Source: Tetramitus jugosus (taxonomy: Eukaryota; Heterolobosea; Eutetramitea; Acrasida; Vahlkampfiidae). From it: 64,000 nt of DNA. The DNA lies in assembly GCA_937625935.1 (NCBI GenBank), contig OW569389.1:124001-188000 (forward strand). The letters run 5' to 3'. Each line of letters begins with the position of its first letter. Position 1 is the stretch's first letter. Shown piece after piece: positions 18,480 to 28,832 of this stretch. A program made the translations under genes and the position numbers. The notes beneath the pieces are model-generated. The model made no database searches. It was not told the DNA's origin and saw only the letters and a list, made by a program, of their open reading frames with translations.

Positions 18480-19484
18480 TTATTCAAATTTGAATAATTT
18501 ACGGAAGCGCTCGCTCTTCTGTAGAAGAGGCAGACCAAGGAACAAAATGCTCATACATGCCAGCAAAGTGACACACTTTGGCTCCAACAGGTCGCTCATG
18601 CTGTCCATATCGTGCAATAGAAGACTTCCTGCTTTAACAGTGAGCCAATTCATTGGAATGTTTCCGATCAGAGCAGCAGAAAAGAAAACGGAAATATCAA
18701 TACCTAACAATGGAGAAATAATGTTGAGAAACCATCCGGGAATCATGGGAAACATTCTAGCACCAATCATGTACAGAAACATTTCAGATTTGGTTTGTTT
18801 CTTGAATGTGTCCTCCATTGAGTCCATCTTTGCAGATATAGTTGTGCCCATCAACCAGACAATATGTTTTCGACCAATCAACAAGGTCAGATAGTAAGTC
18901 ATTGTCGATCCCACAGCAGTCAACACTGTTGTTAATATCGTTCCCCAAGCTGTTCCAAACAGAGAACCACACAACACATTCAACATGGTTGCACCAGGGA
19001 TACAATAGGCATGAGCAAACAAGTATACAACCAAGAACAAGAGCAGAAATTGAATATTCACTGCACCTCCACCATCACCACTCTCAGTCTGACTATTGAG
19101 CAACGAAGAGGACAAGTGCCGCACATCCTGTAAACTGCGGGGCAGAACGGAGAACCGATCGGACAACGGAATATAAAACAGATAAATACAGAGCAAATGA
19201 ATCGATACAGCCAACAACAGCAAGAGCAACCGAATCTTTGTCGGTACTCTTGCATAACTGTCATAACCACCCTTGGACAGTTTTTCATTGTCGTCATCCA
19301 ATGTCACAGAGGACAAGGATGGCGACCGAGCAGTGGTAAAAGAAGGCAGTATAGACAAGGGAGGAGAGTTCATTCTCTTTCCACTTAGAATAGCATCACA
19401 GCAAGGGATCAGAATGATCACGTCCTCAAAGCTTGCTTCCCCATCACCACTCTGATGACGATTTCGACCATGGTAATTTGTCAT
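18480..19484 (-). CDS. VTT-domain (TMEM41/DedA-like) membrane protein
   Basis: 334 residues starting at the ATG at 19484. A hydrophilic cytosolic N-terminus (about 1-80) precedes a membrane segment (IRLLLLLLAVSIHLLCIYLF). The VTT domain follows at about 150-300, with FAHAYCIPGATMLNVLCGSLFG, GRKHIVWLMG, the RMFPMIPGWFLNIISPLLGI block and GNIPMNWLTVKAGS. The R-(M/F)-(F/P)-P-x-x-P-(G/N) motif is the hallmark of TMEM41A/B, VMP1 and DedA proteins, which act in the ER or Golgi as lipid scramblases and in autophagy. The length is slightly above the TMEM41 average because of the N-terminal extension. TMEM41 or TMEM64 type cannot be decided here. Confidence 0.85.
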   Translation of the reverse strand: MTNYHGRNRHQSGDGEASFEDVIILIPCCDAILSGKRMNSPPLSILPSFTTARSPSLSSVTLDDDNEKLSKGGYDSYARVPTKIRLLLLLLAVSIHLLCIYLFYIPLSDRFSVLPRSLQDVRHLSSSLLNSQTESGDGGGAVNIQFLLLFLVVYLFAHAYCIPGATMLNVLCGSLFGTAWGTILTTVLTAVGSTMTYYLTLLIGRKHIVWLMGTTISAKMDSMEDTFKKQTKSEMFLYMIGARMFPMIPGWFLNIISPLLGIDISVFFSAALIGNIPMNWLTVKAGSLLLHDMDSMSDLLEPKCVTLLACMSILFLGLPLLQKSERFRKLFKFE

Positions 19485-19732
19485 TTCTTTTCAATCAAAG
19501 TTTGTCAGGTTGGTTTTCTCTACTTTTGTGAGTTGCTTTTCCAATTTTTGTTATGCACAAACAACAAAGTGTGTTTGGGTAACATTAACAGGTTTTCTTT
19601 TGTGAGGAACATGAAGAACAATCTCTATTTTTAGTTTTCGTGACAGTAATAGTACTGAAAACTCCTTTGAGGATCCTTGGCAAAGCACAACAAATAAGCT
19701 CACAAGTTGACCAATTGGCACGCTAAGACACA

Positions 19733-21643
19733 ATGGGAATAATTTCAACAATATGGTTATCTAGAGTATTCAATTGCTCTATAGCATTGTTTATACTTGT
19801 TCTTTTCCTTTGTTTTTACCGTAGTGACCAAAGTTCAACATACTTGGAACAAGGGAACCTGACTCCTCAGTCAAAATGGCGGCAAATGAATCGTTTGCTT
19901 TTACAAGAGCTCAGAACGCGGAAATCAACTGTGCTCTCATCTGAAGCTTCTGTGTTTCAAAGATCAAATGTAATCGCAACGACTCCAAAGGATTCTGTTC
20001 GATCGTTGGCATATCAAAGAATTCACTTCTTGAAGCAAGTGATTATCGGAAATTCCTCTCTCGCTTGGGAGCTATTGGAAGATGAATCTCAAGATTTCAA
20101 ATCTCTTAGTAAGCTATCCTTGGAGCCCATTGACAGTCATACTCTACAGAGTTCAGAGCCATTCATGTTCGAAAGGCGAGTGCACAGCCAACTTGCAAAC
20201 TATCACTTTGTGTGTCAATTGACTGAAAATGAAGATGAATCTCAAGATGATCATCATCACTCACAGGAAGCTCACATGCTTCGCTATGTTGAACTTGTGT
20301 TCGAAGAATCGGACAAGAGTGGCAACATTAGACAAGTAACCAAGTCATACAAGGCATACATGGAACCATCTATCATGTACGAAAATGCAAGAAAGAACGT
20401 CATGATACGAGGTGTGTTGGTCGATGATGTGTTCTTACTTCACAAGAATTCTTTCTCTGCATCCGATGACGAGTCAAAGAGATCCATAAAGGAGTCTCTA
20501 GCAGTCACCGGAACAGCCTCTCTATTGGGTCTGATGATCAGCTATCAAGATGCTCAACTCCCATTTTCATCGTCTGAGCTCGAAACAGAGATGAAAATGG
20601 CTGCAAAGTTCCATTATGAGAATTCGTATCGGCAATTCTTTATGAACAAGCGGGTCGTCTCACCAATGATTACCCTCGATCACCCTCTTGAGTATTATAA
20701 ATCACAGGAGCCGTGGGTAGTTTTGAATGATGCTTGTGCCGCAGGTGCAAAACTCGGATCAGAGTACGATTGTCAAAACTATGATTACTATGTAGTGGCT
20801 ATCCCGAAAACTTTCTCTGCATGGATTGGGTTGGGCTACGTTGGAATTCCTGGTGTGTGGCTGAATGGAAGAATAGAACTCAAAGTGACAGCTCACGAAT
20901 TGGGGCATAATGTGGGACTCCAACATGCATCGTCTCTAACATCGACTGAATCGCCAAAGGTCACTTATGGAGGAAGTGCGAAAAAAGTAGAATATGGTGA
21001 TACGTTTGATATGATGGGTGGAGGAACGATGAGACATTCAGCCTTTAGTGTCCGGAGTAAGTTGATCACTGGATGGGTAAAACCTAGTCAGATTGTTCAA
21101 GTTAATCAGTCCGGAACATACACATTGTTCCCTAATGATGATATTGAAAGTGGTGGCAAAACTTTAGCTCTCACGATCCCTTTTGATACTAAGAATCCAA
21201 CCGGAGCTAAATACTACATTGAGTATCAAAGAAGAATATTGTCGAATGGAGAATGGGTGAAGGGAGGAGGACTTATTTTGAGGATGGGTTACGGTGACTA
21301 TCAGAAGGGAAACAGCACGTTCATTCTCGATATTGTCCCATCCACTGAAACTCAGAATGATGCTCCTATCTTTATTGGAGAATCATACTATGATAATCGA
21401 TGTAGTGTTCCTATGGTGATCAAAGCACTCGGTCAATCCTGTGACACTTCTCTCTGTTCAATGCAAGTGAGTGTGGAATTCAATCCCCAACAGAGATCTC
21501 TCCAGAACGAGAAAGTTAAGTTGTCACAAATTGATATCCCGGAGGAAGTATTGAGAAGTAGTTCGCCACTTTTTTACAAGGAGATCCTATCGATCTCATT
21601 GCTATGTTCTCTATTCCTTTTCATGCTAATCATCCAACTGTAA
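19733..21643 (+). CDS. Membrane-anchored M11 (gametolysin-type) metalloprotease
   Basis: 636 residues, single exon. A type II-like signal anchor (CSIALFILVLFLCFY) starts the protein, and a second hydrophobic segment (SISLLCSLFLFMLIIQL) ends it. The zinc site HELGHNVGLQH lies near residue 388 (HExxHxxGxxH, three zinc-binding His and the catalytic Glu). YGDTFDMMGGG downstream provides the Met-turn region. WIGLGYVGIPGVWLNG before the site matches peptidase family M11, known from Chlamydomonas gametolysin, a cell-wall-lytic enzyme. A secreted or surface protease acting on extracellular protein is likely. Substrate and activation are unknown. All catalytic residues are present. Confidence 0.85.
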   Translation: MGIISTIWLSRVFNCSIALFILVLFLCFYRSDQSSTYLEQGNLTPQSKWRQMNRLLLQELRTRKSTVLSSEASVFQRSNVIATTPKDSVRSLAYQRIHFLKQVIIGNSSLAWELLEDESQDFKSLSKLSLEPIDSHTLQSSEPFMFERRVHSQLANYHFVCQLTENEDESQDDHHHSQEAHMLRYVELVFEESDKSGNIRQVTKSYKAYMEPSIMYENARKNVMIRGVLVDDVFLLHKNSFSASDDESKRSIKESLAVTGTASLLGLMISYQDAQLPFSSSELETEMKMAAKFHYENSYRQFFMNKRVVSPMITLDHPLEYYKSQEPWVVLNDACAAGAKLGSEYDCQNYDYYVVAIPKTFSAWIGLGYVGIPGVWLNGRIELKVTAHELGHNVGLQHASSLTSTESPKVTYGGSAKKVEYGDTFDMMGGGTMRHSAFSVRSKLITGWVKPSQIVQVNQSGTYTLFPNDDIESGGKTLALTIPFDTKNPTGAKYYIEYQRRILSNGEWVKGGGLILRMGYGDYQKGNSTFILDIVPSTETQNDAPIFIGESYYDNRCSVPMVIKALGQSCDTSLCSMQVSVEFNPQQRSLQNEKVKLSQIDIPEEVLRSSSPLFYKEILSISLLCSLFLFMLIIQL

Positions 21644-21657
21644 AGATAACATTCGAT

Positions 21658-24351
21658 TTATTCAGATTTTTCAACCTTTCTCCGCTTGTTTCTATTCTTC
21701 TTCTTTTTGTCAGTTGTAGCACTGGATGCTGGGGGAGTAGCCTTGGCTTCCTTCTTCTGCTTGTTCAGCTTGGCCTCGAGCAATGCATCCTCAGGCTTTT
21801 CTTCCGACTGAGTCAGAGTGTCGAAATTCTCTGTTGTGGAAGTAATGAAAGTTTTCGAGATGACATCCTTGGTCTTTCTGTCTTGAATCTTCACCTTCAT
21901 CAACTTTGCCAAATCTCTCTTCAGAACAAACAAGTCCTTGTCATCTTCTGGCTCGATTTCATCATCAGAATCTTCCACGCCTGGGAAGAAATGATTATCC
22001 AAGTCAATACCCATCTCCTCAGCATTACGCTTGAACCAGTCTTTATCAGTTCTAGACCTCTTCTTTTTCCGTTGTTTTTCTTCAACCTTTGCTGCGATTC
22101 TTATCCTGTTTCTGAGCAATGGCACAGTTGTAAAGTAATGACCACCGGTTGGGAACTGATCGATATCTCCACCATTATGAGCTTTCTTGCACACGGCATG
22201 ATAAGCTTTCTTGTCTTCAGGTGAGATCAATGCAAGAGAGAATCCTTCCTTGTGAGCACGACCAGATCTACCACATCTATGAATATAAACATCAGGTTGA
22301 GTTGGCATATTGAAGTGGATCACATGCTTGACATCTGGGACATCGAGACCACGAGCAGCCACATCAGTGGCAATCAAAACTGCATCACCTCCCAAGCCGA
22401 TCGTTCCAGAAAATCGATCCAAATTCTTTAATCTTGCTCTCTGTTGCATTTCACCGTGCAAAATGTTCACTTTGGCCATTCCGAGCACACCATGGAAGAG
22501 TTGATGAATCATACGTGCCTTCTTGATGGTGTTGGTGAAGATTAGAGTACGTCCAGGATAAGTCAACAAAAAGTAGTACAGGTGAACAAGTTTGTCCTCT
22601 TCGTCTCCACATTGAACCTGAGCTTCAGTCAATGATTCTGCGAGAAGACTAGCACCTTCCTCCTGTTGCTTAAACACGTTCACAATCTCAAAATTCTCCA
22701 TATTCATCATCTCAATCAATTGATTCAGTGCAGACACGGACTTATCAGATTTTTCAGTGCTCGATTTCACAAAATGAGAATTCTCTTCAACCTCGAGAGT
22801 CAAGGTGGCAGAACTGATAAACTTTTGAATCTTATCTGATTCGATACCGGTTCTTGCTGCGTGAACAGTTCTTCTCTGGTCAATAAACTCCAAAATTCGC
22901 AAAAGTTCAGGGAAATGACCCTGAGCAAACATACGATCTGCTTCATCAATCACCAAATACTTCAATTGATGCATTTCGGTCAAATAATCAATACCACGTT
23001 GACAAAAGTCCCAGAATCTACCAGGTGTTGCCACAATAATGTGAGGTCTTGCATTCAACTGTCTATTCTGTTTTGCTTCTGACATTCCACCAAACACATT
23101 CACAATCTTCAAATCTTCAGTGTACTTGTCACCCTTTGGAGGCAATGCTTCTCTCAAATGCTTGGAAACTTGTTGAGCCAATTCTCTGGTAGGAACCAAG
23201 ATTAGTGCCTCTAGATAACTCTGCTTCTTTGTTGAAGCCTCTTCTCCTTGTTGTTGTTGAGCAGTCAAGTGTTGAGACAAAATGACTCTCTTCTTCAACA
23301 ATTGAGAAAGAATAGGGATACCAAAGGCCAAGGTCTTACCAGATCCCGTCTCAGCAGCAGCCACAATATCCTTGGCTTGTCTAATGGCCAAGTGTATCGA
23401 TTGTTTTTGAATCGGAGTCGGAGTATAAAACTTCATTTTTTGTAAGCTTTGGAGAATTCCGGCTTCGATACCCATGTCTAACCATTCGGTCATTGGCTTC
23501 AATGGCTCCTCACTTCCTTCATCCTTCTTTTGTTCACTTTGAACTTCAACCTTGTTCTCAACTTGTTCCGTTTCTGCTTCTTCGGTAGTTTCCTTCTTCT
23601 TTTCCTCACGTTTTCTCTTCTTTGATTGCTTTGATTGTGGTTCAATCGCAGCTGAGCTAGAAGAAGCAAGAGTTCCATCAATTGTGTCTTCTTCGTTTGT
23701 TGAAGCAACACTAGATGACTCTTCACTTAATGTTGTTGCTTCTACAGCTGTCTTCTTCTTCTTTTTCTTGTTCTTCTTCTTTTTTGATAAAGTTTGTTCC
23801 ATATTGACATCACCATCATCAGTAGCAGAAGTAGTATCGTTAGTAGTCGTGGTATTCTCTTCATGAACTGCACTTTCATCATCATCAAAATCAGAAGCCT
23901 TCTGTTGACTGATTAAGCTCTGAACCAATGCATCATAGTCATCACCGACTTGACCAAAGCTCAACTCTTCGAATCCACTCAATCCCTCACAATTCATCAC
24001 TTCGACATCGTTTAGCTCCACATGTTTCCACGAAGCTTCACTCTGTTTCTTGTTATTCTTCTTGTTGTTGTTCTTGTCATTTTTTTGATTTTTTTGTCGG
24101 AGCTTTTCAAATTGTTCGACTTTGCGAATCGATGCATAAAAATCAGTTTCGTTAATGTCTTCTAGATTGGTAAATTCGGGGATGGGTAGATTGTCTTCTT
24201 CTTCTTCGTGTGTTGTAGTAGTGGAGGTTGTGGTTGTTTCTTCGTGTTGATCGTCATCCATTGACATGGATGCGTCGGTCACATTGACAATTTCAGATTT
24301 TGAAACAGCTTGTTTCTTGTTTGTCGTTTTCTTGTTTTTCTTGTTGGCCAT
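21658..24351 (-). CDS. MAK5: DEAD-box RNA helicase MAK5/DDX24
   Basis: 897 residues. The low-complexity N-terminus (1-270) has Lys-rich stretches and acidic runs. The helicase core has a Q motif (FYTPTPIQKQ, about 307), Walker A AETGSGKT (about 334), PTRELA (about 386), DEAD (about 469), SAT (about 514) and HRCGRSGR (about 690). The C-terminal part, with RIRIAAKVEE, KDWFKRNAEEMGIDLD and a Lys-rich tail, matches MAK5 of yeast and DDX24 of animals, which act in 60S ribosome subunit assembly in the nucleolus. An insertion lies between motifs Ia and II, as is usual for this family. Its 3' end faces the protease gene with only about 14 bp between stops. Confidence 0.92.
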   Translation of the reverse strand: MANKKNKKTTNKKQAVSKSEIVNVTDASMSMDDDQHEETTTTSTTTTHEEEEDNLPIPEFTNLEDINETDFYASIRKVEQFEKLRQKNQKNDKNNNKKNNKKQSEASWKHVELNDVEVMNCEGLSGFEELSFGQVGDDYDALVQSLISQQKASDFDDDESAVHEENTTTTNDTTSATDDGDVNMEQTLSKKKKNKKKKKKTAVEATTLSEESSSVASTNEEDTIDGTLASSSSAAIEPQSKQSKKRKREEKKKETTEEAETEQVENKVEVQSEQKKDEGSEEPLKPMTEWLDMGIEAGILQSLQKMKFYTPTPIQKQSIHLAIRQAKDIVAAAETGSGKTLAFGIPILSQLLKKRVILSQHLTAQQQQGEEASTKKQSYLEALILVPTRELAQQVSKHLREALPPKGDKYTEDLKIVNVFGGMSEAKQNRQLNARPHIIVATPGRFWDFCQRGIDYLTEMHQLKYLVIDEADRMFAQGHFPELLRILEFIDQRRTVHAARTGIESDKIQKFISSATLTLEVEENSHFVKSSTEKSDKSVSALNQLIEMMNMENFEIVNVFKQQEEGASLLAESLTEAQVQCGDEEDKLVHLYYFLLTYPGRTLIFTNTIKKARMIHQLFHGVLGMAKVNILHGEMQQRARLKNLDRFSGTIGLGGDAVLIATDVAARGLDVPDVKHVIHFNMPTQPDVYIHRCGRSGRAHKEGFSLALISPEDKKAYHAVCKKAHNGGDIDQFPTGGHYFTTVPLLRNRIRIAAKVEEKQRKKKRSRTDKDWFKRNAEEMGIDLDNHFFPGVEDSDDEIEPEDDKDLFVLKRDLAKLMKVKIQDRKTKDVISKTFITSTTENFDTLTQSEEKPEDALLEAKLNKQKKEAKATPPASSATTDKKKKNRNKRRKVEKSE

Positions 24352-24819
24352 TTTTTGATGGTATTGTTGTTGTTGTTTGATGCTTGTTGTTGTGATTGCA
24401 ATTTCTTCAATCTTGTTTGGGTTGTTGAAGGTGGGGAAATGTTCTTCATTGTTTTCAATGAAAGTTCAACTAGTGTGAAGGGTTACTCCGCTGTCAATAC
24501 AATTTGTGAGCCGGCTCCGAGCTGCCAAAAGTGAACAACGTTGGTACAAATACAGTCTGTGTCTATTGCCGTATGGAAAAACAAAACCTGTTTCACCAAT
24601 CATCAGAAACCAACCAACACAACAATTCCAACACCACCCTTGTTAACACCAACACATTGTCACACGAATTCCCTTCTAAATCCAACCACAACTTGGACAC
24701 ACCTGTCACAAAACCACAAAAAACACGAACGGACAGCAGAAACGAACAAAACTTTTTTTCCACACTTCAACAATCTTTCAGAACAACAGAAAACAAACAA
24801 CAATTTGAAATCATCAACA
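24352..24819. promoter_or_regulatory. Shared divergent promoter, MAK5 and PH-PAS-RGS protein 1
   Basis: About 470 bp between two divergent starts, AT-rich with CAA/CCA runs on the right. The frame of the right-hand gene is open back to 24541 but has no ATG before 24820, so this part is probably 5' UTR. No clear TATA box was seen. Confidence 0.45.
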
Positions 24820-27060
24820 ATGTCTTCATCTTCACTACTGACATCCACCTCGCTCACATCCTCCTCTCACTCCCTCAAATCCATGCCCCGCCACATCTCT
24901 GCTTCCACCCTCAAATCGGAGAATAACTTAAACGGCATATTGACCATTCATCCAGATTTAATCGTAAAGCGCGGAGAAATGAAACAGAAGCCCTCCATAC
25001 TCAAAAAATGGCGCTCTCATTACTACCTTTTCGACGGTCACATTTTGTATCGCGTAAGACCATGCAACGAACACGGTGAGCCACTCACGGAGAATAACAA
25101 CAACACCCATAACAACGACAACAGTAATAACTCCGCTGTAAGCAAACCTCGTTCAAGCTTTTTCTTCTCCAATAGCAACCATAATAGCAATAATACTACA
25201 ACAACAACAACAACAGCATCATCATCATCACAAACAACCAGCAATACAACAACACCAACCAGCACTACTTCACCAACCAGTACTGAACATGACAACAACA
25301 ATGAAACTAACAATCAATCTCCACTCATGATACCACGACTCAAAGAACTGAGTCGACGAGACAGTGATACCAGCAGTGGAGGCAGTTCACTCAGTGCACG
25401 TTCCGCTGAAGAACATTTTCTCATTCGTGAAAAATATGTCATTATCCCTGATGACAACAACAACAATAGCTCTTTCCGTTCATCTTCATCATTCACCACC
25501 AAAAATCAACATCAAGATGATCATCATCATCATCATGAAAAAGTTCAACCAACCGTTAGTAAAGTAGTCGATGCAAAGCTATTGGTAGGCAAGGACAACA
25601 CCATTGGCTTCTTTTTCGATTCTTCTCACTCTGCTCCACTATTTCTCATGACGGACCATGAACAGGATCACAAGGAGTGGCTCCAAGTGTTGCAGAGAGC
25701 CGTTCAGAAATCACAGAAAAAAAAACAAGAGTTGGGCAATGATGGCTATGCAATCAATTCTGTTCATTTGGCAGTGGAATCCATGGTGGATATGGCAATT
25801 GTTTCTGATGCGTTTGGTGAGATTCAATGCGTCAATAAGGCACTTGTTCAGTACTTTGGTTTTATTCGATCCGAGTTGATGTATCGACCGATTGATATGC
25901 TCATGACATCGGATGTCGCAAGAAAACACTCATCGTACATGAGTAAATATCGAAAAACGGGTGATCAACGGTTGATTGGTGTTCCGAGAGTTGTTACCGT
26001 TCGATTGCGTGATCAATCTACTGCCAAGTGTGTCTTATCGTTGGGTGAAATACCGGATTCGACCAATTCGGACAAGGATCGATTCATTGCCGTCATGAAA
26101 CCTGTGGTGGAGAAGCCGAACAAGAATATTAGCGAGACAAATGATCAGGAACATCGAATGACAGAGCACAGACACAAGATTTTGCAACCAATGGATGATA
26201 TGATTGTGAGTCTCAGTACAGGGTTGAGAGAAGAGATGGAAGGAACGACGAAGCGACTACAGAATCATATCATGAGTGGGTTTGCAGCCATTGATGAACA
26301 AGTGCAAAAATTGAATGGAACCATGAGTCATTTGGAGAAGAGAAGTGAACGGTTGATTGGTATCATTTCTCATCAGAATTTGGCTACAGAGTACATGCAA
26401 GATGTGATCAATGCAGAGTATTCGGCAGTGTCATCGTCAAGCAATGGCAACAATGGTGCAAGTGAAAACAAGCAACGCATTCAAAATTTGTTGACTGCGA
26501 TTGAATCACGAAATATTTCATTGAGTGAAAAACAGCTGAGAATGAAGCAGATTATTGATGGAACGAGCACAGAGTTTGATGATATCATAAGTGTGGAGAT
26601 TGCGTTGCGGTGGTTCATGTTGTTTGCATCCACGGAACAATCCACTGACAACTTCAAGTTTTTCCTCTATGTGAACAAGCACTATCGAACAGAAACTGAT
26701 TTGGACAAACTGTGTATGAAGAGAGACTTTATCATGGAAACGTTTCTGAGAACGGATTCATTGCATGAACTCAATCTATCATCAAGGGTTCGAACAGTGA
26801 TTGAAGAGCAGTACAAGCACATGCAGTTGATTGATGCATCGACCTCGGAGAGTGAAGACACTGGTGATGAGTCTGGCGGTGGAGTTGATCCAAAGATTCA
26901 AAGAGAACAAGCCTTCTTCAACAGTGTCATATCCAGTGTGAAGGCTGTCATGTTTGACACCTTTGCACGATTCCGATCTCACAACATGTTTCTTGTGATG
27001 AGAGAAGAGTTGAGCAGGGCATTGGCTAACGAGTGTCACATCTCTGACCTGAAGATGTAG
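24820..27060 (+). CDS. PH-PAS-RGS signalling protein 1
   Basis: 746 residues from the ATG at 24820. A split PH domain starts near residue 45 (LIVKRGEMKQKPSILKKWRS...YYLFDGHILYRV), is interrupted by about 120 residues of Asn/Ser/Thr/Pro low complexity, and resumes with LFLMTDHEQDHKEWLQVLQ. A PAS domain follows at about 314-430 (VDMAIVSDAFGEIQCVNKAL...GIPRVV-like, KCVLSLGEI). A coiled region spans about 445-560. An RGS fold follows at about 589-735 (EIALRWFMLFASTEQSTDNF, FFLYVNKHY, FNSVISSVKAVMFDTFARF). RGS domains speed GTP hydrolysis by G-alpha. A membrane-lipid- and signal-sensing regulator of heterotrimeric G proteins is inferred. A paralogue lies at 33538. Confidence 0.75.
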   Translation: MSSSSLLTSTSLTSSSHSLKSMPRHISASTLKSENNLNGILTIHPDLIVKRGEMKQKPSILKKWRSHYYLFDGHILYRVRPCNEHGEPLTENNNNTHNNDNSNNSAVSKPRSSFFFSNSNHNSNNTTTTTTTASSSSQTTSNTTTPTSTTSPTSTEHDNNNETNNQSPLMIPRLKELSRRDSDTSSGGSSLSARSAEEHFLIREKYVIIPDDNNNNSSFRSSSSFTTKNQHQDDHHHHHEKVQPTVSKVVDAKLLVGKDNTIGFFFDSSHSAPLFLMTDHEQDHKEWLQVLQRAVQKSQKKKQELGNDGYAINSVHLAVESMVDMAIVSDAFGEIQCVNKALVQYFGFIRSELMYRPIDMLMTSDVARKHSSYMSKYRKTGDQRLIGVPRVVTVRLRDQSTAKCVLSLGEIPDSTNSDKDRFIAVMKPVVEKPNKNISETNDQEHRMTEHRHKILQPMDDMIVSLSTGLREEMEGTTKRLQNHIMSGFAAIDEQVQKLNGTMSHLEKRSERLIGIISHQNLATEYMQDVINAEYSAVSSSSNGNNGASENKQRIQNLLTAIESRNISLSEKQLRMKQIIDGTSTEFDDIISVEIALRWFMLFASTEQSTDNFKFFLYVNKHYRTETDLDKLCMKRDFIMETFLRTDSLHELNLSSRVRTVIEEQYKHMQLIDASTSESEDTGDESGGGVDPKIQREQAFFNSVISSVKAVMFDTFARFRSHNMFLVMREELSRALANECHISDLKM

Positions 27061-27403
27061 TGTCCTCTTGGTTTTATTTACACAGATCGATATCAATAAA
27101 ACAACAACTGTAAGTTTGCTGTATCTTGATTCGATTCTCACAGGTTCTTGCAAATGTCAATCAAAGAGTTTGTTTTCCTTGGTGGAGTCAAACCAAAATC
27201 GATTGTAAAATCGCTAATGAGTCGAAGGTGCTGCCTTACATGACCCTTATTCTTCACTCCCTTAATTTTGCAAGAGCTCTTGGTTGCTGGAACACTATGA
27301 CACCTTGTACATTGTGACAAACGGCATCTACTCCTATCTCTGGTCTTGTTCGTGCGTGTCCCTCCGATTTTCCCCTCTCTTCTCATGTTCGCTTTTTTGT
27401 TTC
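27061..27403. other. Intergenic, possible small Cys-rich frame
   Basis: About 340 bp. A minus-strand frame at 27138-27386 starts with ATG and reads a basic 82-residue peptide with CRLSQCTRCHS. No homologue was recognised and it may be chance. An AATAAA-like element near 27095 suits the end of the upstream gene. Confidence 0.3.
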
Positions 27404-28750
27404 TTAGTTTTGATTCACATCATTCACTCCATATCTACTAATGATGGTTCTTGCTAGCTCTAAACCACTCTTTTTCAATGTCGCGTGTAAGAGAGTATTG
27501 CCATAATGGTCGAGATGATTTCGAACATTCTCTGACCCAATTTTGGCCAATGCTATTGTAGAAAGTTGTTCATAGTCCAAGAGCTCAAACAGTTGGGCAT
27601 GGAATTGCTTGTCATTGGAAAGATCACCTGCTTCCTCTAACACTTTAAGGAGCACACAAGGTCTAGTTGACAGCTTGAGATAATGGTGAGGAGTAATGGT
27701 TTGTTCTTTCAAAGAGCAACCATGATCACAGAAGAGTTGGTACAAGAGTGGAGCATCTTCTACAGTTGAAAGTAAATTGGGAACCTCCTTAAAGTCAAAT
27801 CCGAAATTTGGTATCTTCTCAATTGCAGGATAGGCCTTGTCTCCAACAACGGTCAAGATACTCGGCGACATGACATGAAGAAACACTTCCTCTGTAAACT
27901 TAGGAAGGAAAAAGGATGTAAAATCCTCGAGCGTACAGGTGTACCCCTTTAAGAGTAGGTGCCAATCCTTTGCTTGGAACCATGAGAAGAACTCTTTAGG
28001 GTATTTGTGATACAACTCCTCCAAGTTCCTCTTTCTTGACGTCCAATGGCCATAGTGCAACACCATATGCAAGTAACTTCTCTTCTTATCCCCTGTAATG
28101 GATCTTGGTGATAATGCACATCGAGTCAAGTCATCAAATGCCAGTGCCTTCCTTGGTTGACGGAGACAGGGGAAAACTTTCAACTCGAAATCCTCATTTA
28201 TCCTTATTGGATGGTAGTAGAATTGACTATAAATTCTTGCATTAGTTATTGTCTCGTACCTCCTGATAATCACCCGAGTGCATTTTGTTAATCAAGTCCT
28301 TCTTTCTTCTCGTTAAGAATCGAACTTCCTCCCAACATCTCGTGACCACTCTATCGCTAACAGTTGAATTGTAAATATTCAACTGTTTCAGTTTGGGTAG
28401 AAGGACATCGATTATTGTGTGTAGGAGCACTAACCTCTCACCTTCTTGTGGTAGAGTCAACCTTTCAGCACCAGAACTCTCAAAGTAACCTCTGGGATTA
28501 CTAACAAACCGATATGGACGATCAAAAACCGGCACTTCCATAAACATATTGAGGATTTCAAGTTGTGGACCTTCATTATTAAGTTGAGGAATGGTTGTCA
28601 ACTCTGATAGCAAATCTGTGTTGGAGTTTGGAATGACAGAGCGCGATGGTGGGGCACGATAGCAATGGTTCTTAGCTTTTTGCTTGTGAGAGCTACACTG
28701 CCCATCTTGAGGGTGGGGAGCTGTTCTTTGGTCATTTTACTTGTAAAGCG
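27404..28750 (-). pseudogene. Ankyrin-type protein split over frames
   Basis: Three frames continue each other on the minus strand. A possible start MTKEQLPTLKMGSVALTSKK lies near 28738 and closes at a stop near 28600. A second frame (28613-28242) holds NNEGPQLEILNMFMEVPVFD. A third (28273-27404) ends with an ankyrin-like unit (HYGNTLLHATLKKSGLELAR). The two later frames overlap at GAG-GTACGAG...TTTATAG, which could be a very small intron (about 33 nt) but is far below the other introns here. Either frameshifts have broken the gene or small introns are missed. It shares its style with the F-box/ankyrin protein at 15920 but has no clear F-box. Confidence 0.45.
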
Positions 28751-28832
28751 TTTTTTCTGATCAACCGGAAAAATGGTTCATGAATTTTCTCGCCTATTTT
28801 GTCCATGAAAAAAGTGGAGTAAACTACAAACA

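Noticed and set aside
24541-24819. 93-codon extension of PH-PAS-RGS protein 1
   Set aside because: There is no ATG in this part (it starts at TTG); CAA-rich sequence suits a 5' UTR.
27138-27386. 82-residue Cys-containing small gene
   Set aside because: Starts with ATG but has no homologue that I recognise and a compositionally biased start; mentioned only in the intergenic entry.
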